Shown piece after piece: positions 53,256 to 58,290 of a DNA stretch of 58,290 nt (the first letter of the stretch is position 1; each line of letters opens with the position of its first letter). Position numbers and translations under genes: made by a program. The stretch spans positions 1 to 58,290 of the forward strand of contig JAHFSX010000040.1 of the NCBI GenBank assembly GCA_023269675.1, written 5' to 3'. Under the pieces are notes generated by a model, which saw only the letters and a program-made list of their open reading frames with translations, had not been told where the DNA came from and made no database searches. This DNA is from Verrucomicrobiota bacterium (lineage in GTDB: Bacteria > Verrucomicrobiota > Kiritimatiellia > RFP12 > UBA1067).

Positions 53256-53549
53256 GGGTGTGATTCAACTTTGTTGAATCCACACCCGAAGGAGGAGTTA
53301 GGATTTAGGAGTTGGTAGTTGCAATGCCCTGAAAGTGAACGTGTTCGCGCGATGTGCGAGAGTCGGCATTCGTGTCTTCAAAATGAAGTCACACGTATTG
53401 CTTATTGCTCCTAGAAACGATGCTTCGAGGAAGGGTTCCTCCTTGTCGAACGCCCTGTTTTAACCACCGTTTGCGCTTCCGACTCCTAAATCCTAACTCC
53501 TAAATTCTCCTTGGCGCGATTCAGTTTCAACGAAACTGAATCGCGCCCC
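53256..53549 (-). repeat. hairpin-bounded long repeat, copy B
   Basis: A 294-bp element and the best-formed copy. The left hairpin is GGGTGTGATTCAAC-TTT-GTTGAATCCACACCC. The right hairpin is a perfect 16-base stem, GGCGCGATTCAGTTTC-AAC-GAAACTGAATCGCGCC. Inner arms are GGAGGAGTTAGGATTTAGGA and TCCTAAATCCTAACTCCT. A small central hairpin CTTCA-AAA-TGAAG is present. It starts 13 bases after the radical SAM stop and ends 129 bases before the PL11 start. Confidence 0.88.
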
Positions 53550-53561
53550 CGCGGGGCCGGC

Positions 53562-55064
53562 TCAGCCGTGACCCTGCGAGGTCAGGTTGTAGACGTGGTT
53601 GCGCACGCGGCGCAGCGCGCGCCAGCCGTAGCGGAAGAGGAACTCCCAGTCGCGCGGACGCCCCGAGGCCAGGAAGCGGAGCTGGCGCGCGATGAAGCGG
53701 GGGTCGGTCGCCACGCCGTAGATGTCGCGGATCGCCTGGTAGTAGGCCTCATGCGGGATCGGCGTCTTAACGATAAGCTTGCTCATGTCGAAATCGTTGT
53801 AGTCGTCGGTCAGCAGCACATTGTTGGCGATGCACTCCTTGTGGTAGGGCGTGAAATCGAGGGGCGTGCAGATCGTCACCTGCAGCGTGCGGGCCAGGCC
53901 CTTGAACATCATCTCGCGGACGGTGCTGACGGTTCCCGCAAGCTGCGCGGCCGTCTGCCAGTAGTACCCCACCATGATGGTGAGGTGGGGATGGAGCCCG
54001 TAGCGGGTGAAGATCTCCAGGTTCCGGTAGGCCTGATGCGGCAGGTAGCCCTTGTTCAGGCGCGTGAGGGTTTCCTCGTCGGCGGCCTCCAGACCCACCA
54101 GCACGAAACGGAAGTTGGCCTTGGCCAGCAGGGCGACGGTCTCCTCGTCGAGGTAGCCGAAGCGGGTGTTGAAGCCGAAGTAGCAGCCGCGCTTGTGCAG
54201 CCCCCGGTCAATAATCCCCCGCGCGAACGCCCGCGCCTGCTCCCCCCGGTACCAGACGCCGGAGTCGTCGAAGATCTCCCGCACCCCGTAATCCTCGATG
54301 AGCCGCTGATACTCGTCCAGGCTCTTCTCCACCGACCGGATCGAGAACGTGAGGTCGGGGCCGTTGTAGCGGCAGAAGGTGCACTTCCCGAACGTGCAGT
54401 CGCGGATCACGCTGGTGGCGTACGTTCCCGGCGTGCGTAGAAAATTACCGTTCTCGTAGGCGTAGCGTTTCCACTCGACCAGGTCGCGGTCGACGTCGGG
54501 GGAAAGGTCCAGGTCCTCGACGCGCTTGAAGGCGCCCGTCTGGCGGAACCTGCTCTCGTCGACACGGATGAAGAGCCCTTCGATCCCGCAGGTCTCGCGC
54601 CAGTCCGCGTGCTCGGCGACATAGGGAATCAGCTTCTTGAGCACGAAGTCGACGTGGTTGCTCTGGACAATGACGTCCGCCGCGCACGCGCGCATCGTCT
54701 CGTCGGGCATGCGCATGGAGTGGTAGCCGGTCATGATGACGAGCGTCTTGGGCAGATCCCCCTTGAGCCGTTTCACCAGGCTCCAGTAGAACTTCATCAC
54801 GGGGGTGGTGCTCTCGAAGACCACGACGTCCGGCCGCCACGCCAGCAGCCCCGCATACCACTCGTCGAAGCTCTTCCGCTGCGCGTTACCGTCATCCCAG
54901 CGCACCTCGCAGCCGATGTCGCGCAGCCAGGTCGCCGCCTGGGCGTGCACGACCGGCAGCAGGTAGGTGGGGATCTTGAAGTACTGCACGTTGCGGTTCT
55001 GCGAGACCATGGCGACTTGGCCGCGCTCGTTCAGGATGGGCGGATAAGAGATCGCAACCTTCAT
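53562..55064 (-). CDS. B12-type radical SAM protein
   Basis: A 500-residue protein with GAGGTG before ATG 55064. Residues 1-160 have the Rossmann-like B12-binding fold of this superfamily (PTYLLPVVHAQAATWLRDIG, WRPDVVVFESTTPVMKFY, MTGYHSMRMPDETM), but the DxHxxG cobalamin signature is missing. The radical SAM core follows, with iron-sulfur ligands Cys223, Cys228 and Cys231 (DCTFGKCTFCRY), a CX4CX2C spacing, and later YFGFNTRFGYLDEETVALLA and FVLVGLEAADEETLTRLNKG. A helical C-terminus of about 90 residues ends the chain. The substrate is unknown. It lies 57 bases downstream of the ferredoxin-NADP reductase-like gene and may draw electrons from it. Confidence 0.88.
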   Translation of the reverse strand: MKVAISYPPILNERGQVAMVSQNRNVQYFKIPTYLLPVVHAQAATWLRDIGCEVRWDDGNAQRKSFDEWYAGLLAWRPDVVVFESTTPVMKFYWSLVKRLKGDLPKTLVIMTGYHSMRMPDETMRACAADVIVQSNHVDFVLKKLIPYVAEHADWRETCGIEGLFIRVDESRFRQTGAFKRVEDLDLSPDVDRDLVEWKRYAYENGNFLRTPGTYATSVIRDCTFGKCTFCRYNGPDLTFSIRSVEKSLDEYQRLIEDYGVREIFDDSGVWYRGEQARAFARGIIDRGLHKRGCYFGFNTRFGYLDEETVALLAKANFRFVLVGLEAADEETLTRLNKGYLPHQAYRNLEIFTRYGLHPHLTIMVGYYWQTAAQLAGTVSTVREMMFKGLARTLQVTICTPLDFTPYHKECIANNVLLTDDYNDFDMSKLIVKTPIPHEAYYQAIRDIYGVATDPRFIARQLRFLASGRPRDWEFLFRYGWRALRRVRNHVYNLTSQGHG

Positions 55065-55121
55065 TTTTTCAGCACCTCGCCGTTACGTGAAAATCGTTTT
55101 GCTCATGGGTGATCCGCTCGC

Positions 55122-55775
55122 TCAGAAAAACGTCTCCGTCAGCAGATTGTCGCTGGGGACACCCTGCTCGCGCAGCAGGTCGTAGACGTTGGCGACCATG
55201 GCGCTGTGACCGCAGATATAGCAGAGGCGGTCAGGCTCGACGGGGTGCGCGCGGAGGTAGTCCGTGACCCGTCCCGTGAAGTCGCCCCCCTCCTGGCGGC
55301 TGACGCAGGCGGTGTACCGCTCCCGTTCGTAGTCGGCCAGATCGTAGCGGTCTTCAACCCGCGCGATGCCGTGGATCAGCCGGTAATCGAGCCCGGGGAA
55401 ATGCCGGACGAAACAGTGGAACGGCGCGATCCCGACCCCCGTCGCCACGAACAGGTAGCGGCGCGACCGGTCGCCGGGAGCGGCGATGAAGAACTCCCCG
55501 TAGGGTCCCGCCAGATCGACCTCGTCGCCGGGTTGCGCCCGTTGCAGCGCGCAGGCGGTGTCGCTCCCCTGACGGGCGATGATCAGGAACTCGAGATAAG
55601 GCTCGTCGGGCGGGGAATAGATGGAAAACTCGCGGTTGATGGCGAACCGATGGGGTCCCAGCGTCACGTGCTGCCCCGCCAGCGCCCGGAACGCGTGCCG
55701 GTCGATGCGGATCACGAACGTCGTGGCGGTCAGTTTCCGCACGCTTTGCACGAAATGTCGGGGCCTGTCTGACAT
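55122..55775 (-). CDS. ferredoxin-NADP reductase-like flavoprotein
   Basis: A 217-residue protein starting at ATG 55775 with AAGGAGAGAGG upstream. Residues 1-95 are the FAD-binding barrel, with REFSIYSPPDEPYLEFLI in place of the RxYS motif. Residues 100-217 are the NAD(P)-binding half, with LFVATGVGIAPFHCFVRHFP, YICGHSAMVANVYDLLREQG and a final aromatic pair TETFF like the FAD-stacking end of bacterial Fpr enzymes. It probably moves electrons between NADPH and ferredoxin or flavodoxin. Its place directly before the radical SAM gene suggests it powers that enzyme. Confidence 0.88.
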   Translation of the reverse strand: MSDRPRHFVQSVRKLTATTFVIRIDRHAFRALAGQHVTLGPHRFAINREFSIYSPPDEPYLEFLIIARQGSDTACALQRAQPGDEVDLAGPYGEFFIAAPGDRSRRYLFVATGVGIAPFHCFVRHFPGLDYRLIHGIARVEDRYDLADYERERYTACVSRQEGGDFTGRVTDYLRAHPVEPDRLCYICGHSAMVANVYDLLREQGVPSDNLLTETFF

Positions 55776-55877
55776 GGAGCCTCTCTCCTTCTTCTTACCC
55801 ACGGACTCTATCAAAACGGAACCCGCGGGGCAACGGTCGGCTTGAGGCGGCGGGGGCAGCCGCCTCAAGCCTGACGC

Positions 55878-57797
55878 TCACTTCCCCAGGAAATCGGGCA
55901 CGGCCTTCTCGACCTGCGCGCCGGCCGGCACAAGCAGCACCTGGAAATCCAGCGCGCCGCTCTCCGGCGCTTCGGCCTCGAAGCTGATCAGGCTCGCGCC
56001 CTTGTTGGCCACGTCCCACGCGTTGGGCGGCGTCGCAAGGTCCGTCACCTTCCAGGTCACCGCCGCAGGCGCGACCGCCCGCACCGTGAGCGACTTCGCC
56101 CCGTCTTTGAGCACCATGTCGTTGCCTTGCGCCGCGCACGACTTGGCCTGCGTCACCATGGCCCAGCGCGCCTTGGCCCCCGGCTTCAGCCCCGTCAGCC
56201 GGTCTTGGATGACGCCCGTGCGCGACGGCAGCAGCGCGCAGGCGCGCGTCACGCTCCGGGCCTGTCCCGCGTACACCTCGTCAAGGGCGATCACCGTGTG
56301 CGGCAGGAGCGGGTCCTTGTCGAACTTCACGATCTTGCCGAACCCTTTGGCGACATGCAGCTGGCCGTCGATGGTCACCACATTGTGGCTCGCGCTGCTC
56401 AGCCTGAAAATCTTCCAGCGGTCCGAATCCTGCGCCGAGCTCCACAGGTTCATGCCCAGCTTCTCGATCGAATAGTAGCTCTGCGACCCCAGGTCCACCG
56501 CCCAGCGCACGCCGTCCGACTCGTAGACGAACGACCCGGAATCCATGTGCCCGTGGTTCTGCACCGCAGGGCCGCCCTTGGTCGCCAGATACGCCGCGTT
56601 GGGGTCGTCCCACGACGTGCGCATGACGATGATCGGCACATGCCCCTCGCTCGCCCAGTTGAGGGGCATCGCGTTCTTCGGTTTCTCCTCGGTCTCCTGA
56701 AACCAGAAGAGCAGCAGCACTGGAAAGCCCACGCTCTTCAACGCGGTCTTGCGGGGATCGTTGAGGCGCACCGCCTCGCGCATGTCCGCCGCCTCTTTGC
56801 GCAGCCAGTCGGGCCGGCCGGCCCGCAGCGCCAGCCACCACAGCGCGAGCTGGTGCCCGCGCCCGTCGCCGCCGTCCGCGTAGTTGTAGAACCTGCCGCT
56901 CGGGCCAGTCACGACGTTGATGTAGTCGCCGGTCTTCGCGAACCCCGGCAGGTCATACAGCCCGAAATCGGTGTCGAGCGCCTTGCGCAGCAGATCCATC
57001 ATGTACACGTAGTAGGTCGTGCCGTAGGTCCAGTAGCCCGGCCCCTCAGGATAGCTGCCGTTCGGCTCGTACGGCTTGATCGAATAAGGCACGGAGGTGA
57101 CCGCCTGATGGATGATCTCCAGCGCCAGCTCCGGCTCCTGGTCGCGGATCGCCAGCGCGCCGGCCACCATGCCGGCCCAGCACACCTGGGACCAGTTGTT
57201 GTTGCCCTTGGTCCAGAAGTACTTCTTCGCCAGCGCCTGCTTCAGCCCCTTCTCCTTGATGGCCTCGCACAGGGTTTTGCGCGTGGCCTCGTCCAGCGTG
57301 TCGTAGAGCCAGTCGTAGCCGAGGGCCACCCCCAGCGTCATCTCCCCCGTATCGAGAAAGTGGCTCGGATTCCAGTCCGTGAACGCCGCGGCGGCCAGCA
57401 GCTCGGCTTTCGCGCGCTCGGCATATGCGGGCTTCTCGGTCAGCCGGTACGCCGCCGCCAGCAGGCCCACGCGCTTCTCGACGTCGTGCTGGCCCTGCAT
57501 GCGCATGCCCTGCTGCACGCGCTGCACCGGCGCCTGCTTCAGCACCCCGTCGGCGTCGCGCACGATCCAGTCGCGGATCAGCCGCCACTCGGGCTTCTGG
57601 TCGATCGCCGCGCGGATCTTGGCGAACGCGTCCGCCCGCTTCACAAAGAGCCGCGGATGCGTGGCCGGCATCTTGTCCAGCCGCTCCTTGACCGCCGCCC
57701 GTGTCACCGTATACGGATCATACGGCTGAACCTCCTGCGCCATGGCGCCCAGCACGCACGCCCAACACCCCGCCCACAGCCATCCTCGTTTCATCAT
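55878..57797 (-). CDS. heparinase II/III-like polysaccharide lyase, exported
   Basis: A 639-residue protein; ATG 57797 follows GGGGGGA and starts signal MMKRGWLWAGCWACVLGAMA. Residues 20-340 form an alpha/alpha toroid (THPRLFVKRADAFAKIRAAI, KGNNNWSQVCWAGMVAGALA, NGSYPEGPGYWTYGTTYYVY), with Asn, Tyr and His positions typical of the lyase cleft. Residues 360-639 are the heparinase II/III beta-sandwich with NHGHMDSGSFVYESDGVRWA. Related families (PL12, PL15, PL17, PL21) act on uronic-acid polysaccharides by beta-elimination; the substrate here could be alginate-like or a sulfated glycan. It is a single gene between copy C of the hairpin repeat and the reductase gene. Confidence 0.88.
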   Translation of the reverse strand: MMKRGWLWAGCWACVLGAMAQEVQPYDPYTVTRAAVKERLDKMPATHPRLFVKRADAFAKIRAAIDQKPEWRLIRDWIVRDADGVLKQAPVQRVQQGMRMQGQHDVEKRVGLLAAAYRLTEKPAYAERAKAELLAAAAFTDWNPSHFLDTGEMTLGVALGYDWLYDTLDEATRKTLCEAIKEKGLKQALAKKYFWTKGNNNWSQVCWAGMVAGALAIRDQEPELALEIIHQAVTSVPYSIKPYEPNGSYPEGPGYWTYGTTYYVYMMDLLRKALDTDFGLYDLPGFAKTGDYINVVTGPSGRFYNYADGGDGRGHQLALWWLALRAGRPDWLRKEAADMREAVRLNDPRKTALKSVGFPVLLLFWFQETEEKPKNAMPLNWASEGHVPIIVMRTSWDDPNAAYLATKGGPAVQNHGHMDSGSFVYESDGVRWAVDLGSQSYYSIEKLGMNLWSSAQDSDRWKIFRLSSASHNVVTIDGQLHVAKGFGKIVKFDKDPLLPHTVIALDEVYAGQARSVTRACALLPSRTGVIQDRLTGLKPGAKARWAMVTQAKSCAAQGNDMVLKDGAKSLTVRAVAPAAVTWKVTDLATPPNAWDVANKGASLISFEAEAPESGALDFQVLLVPAGAQVEKAVPDFLGK

Positions 57798-57871
57798 CGC
57801 GTCCCCCCTCACAGTTTTAATCCGGCACAGAATACCATGGCCGACCGCCGCTTGCACGCACAAGCCTCACC

Positions 57872-58157
57872 GGGTGTGATTCAACGGCGTTGAATCCACA
57901 CCCGAAGGAGGAGTTAGGATTTAGGATTGAGGAGTTGCAATGCCGTGGCTGCGAACGTGTTCGGACCCTGCTCGGGAGTCCGTGTTCGTGTCTTCAAAAT
58001 GAGGTCAAACGTATGGCCTCAAGAAACGGTTGCTCGCGGAAGGGCTCCTCCTTGGCGAACGCCCTGTTTTCAGGGCCTTCTGCGCTTCCAACTCCTCGAT
58101 CCTAACTCCTGAATTCTCCTGGGTGCGGCTCAGTTTCAACGAAACCGCATCGCACCC
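57872..58157 (-). repeat. hairpin-bounded long repeat, copy C
   Basis: A 286-bp element. The left hairpin GGGTGTGATTCAAC-GGC-GTTGAATCCACACCC has a changed loop. The right hairpin GGGTGCGGCTCAGTTTC with GAAACCGCATCGCACCC keeps the outer and inner stem but has middle mismatches. The inner arms (GGAGGAGTTAGGATTTAGGA and TCCTAACTCCTGAATTCTCC) and the central CTTCA...TGAGG hairpin are present. It lies 68 bases after the stop of the partial gene at the window edge and 75 bases before the heparinase-like start. Confidence 0.85.
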
Positions 58158-58224
58158 AGCCTCACCCGTTCTGCCTGACTTGCAAGAGCAAATGCACGCA
58201 GGCGATAGAGCGGCGAGATGATTT

Positions 58225-58290
58225 TCATGCGGCGTTTTCCTCGAAGTAACGTTTGACCTTCTCTTCTGCGGAGAGACCGTCGAGGATTTT
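58225..58290 (-). CDS. C-terminus of an unidentified protein, cut by window end
   Basis: The last 21 residues of a minus-strand gene (KILDGLSAEEKVKRYFEENA then Ala and stop). The helical, charged sequence is protein-like and in frame to the window edge. It is too short to assign to a family. Confidence 0.5.
   Translation of the reverse strand, partial: KILDGLSAEEKVKRYFEENAA

Noticed and set aside
55065..55121. Cobalamin riboswitch before the B12-type radical SAM gene
   Set aside because: The gap is only 57 bases and shows no B12-box sequence.

Overview
The window looks like a chromosomal segment from an anaerobic, high-GC, polysaccharide-degrading bacterium of the PVC superphylum, most likely Kiritimatiellota or a near relative. 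This is inferred from gene content, not a taxonomic assignment. The signs are secreted glycan-active proteins (GH129-like, a GH43-CE1 fusion, a PL11 lyase, a heparinase-like lyase, a parallel beta-helix protein), an HzsA-related c-type cytochrome, BspA-type leucine-rich surface proteins, TAT-exported Gfo/Idh/MocA and ThuA proteins, and many intergenic palindromic repeats.

Layout. 1-16.8 kb: a large GH129-like/CARDB exoprotein, the convergent GH43-CE1 enzyme, the HzsA-related cytochrome, a beta-helix protein and a host BspA-like protein. 17.2-18.1 kb: a broken four-helix-bundle-suffix gene, interrupted by one palindromic element and bracketed by two copies of another. 18.0-22.2 kb: a two-gene redox operon, a NuoE-NuoF fusion followed by a flavoprotein with HydA/NuoG-like iron-sulfur modules, behind a recognisable promoter. 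A zinc alcohol dehydrogenase is divergent from it (22.3-23.4 kb).

23.6-41.7 kb is an integrative element of about 18 kb inserted into a tRNA-Phe(GAA) gene. A 73-bp perfect direct repeat covers the 3' part of the tRNA at both ends; the intact tRNA is at the right end. The left arm holds a tyrosine integrase, a terminator, an HTH protein, a zinc-ribbon miniprotein, a small acidic protein, a RepA/KaiC-type helicase ATPase and an archaeo-eukaryotic-type primase, with two iteron-like arrays. The right arm holds a type I restriction-modification operon (hsdM, a NucS-like/DUF5655 gene, hsdS, hsdR) that appears to run on into a 1279-residue BspA-type protein. It is best described as a satellite-like integrative island carrying its own replication genes and a defence cargo.

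41.8-58.3 kb, host DNA: a PG0541-like ACT-fold protein, a Gfo/Idh/MocA protein lacking its catalytic residues, a ThuA protein, a tripartite RND efflux operon, a PL11 lyase, a B12-type radical SAM protein next to a ferredoxin-NADP reductase-like flavoprotein, and a heparinase II/III-like lyase, nearly all on the minus strand. Three intergenic spacers here carry the same 260-294 bp hairpin-bounded repeat in the same orientation. I consider this repeat family and the tRNA-Phe island the two most novel items in the window.
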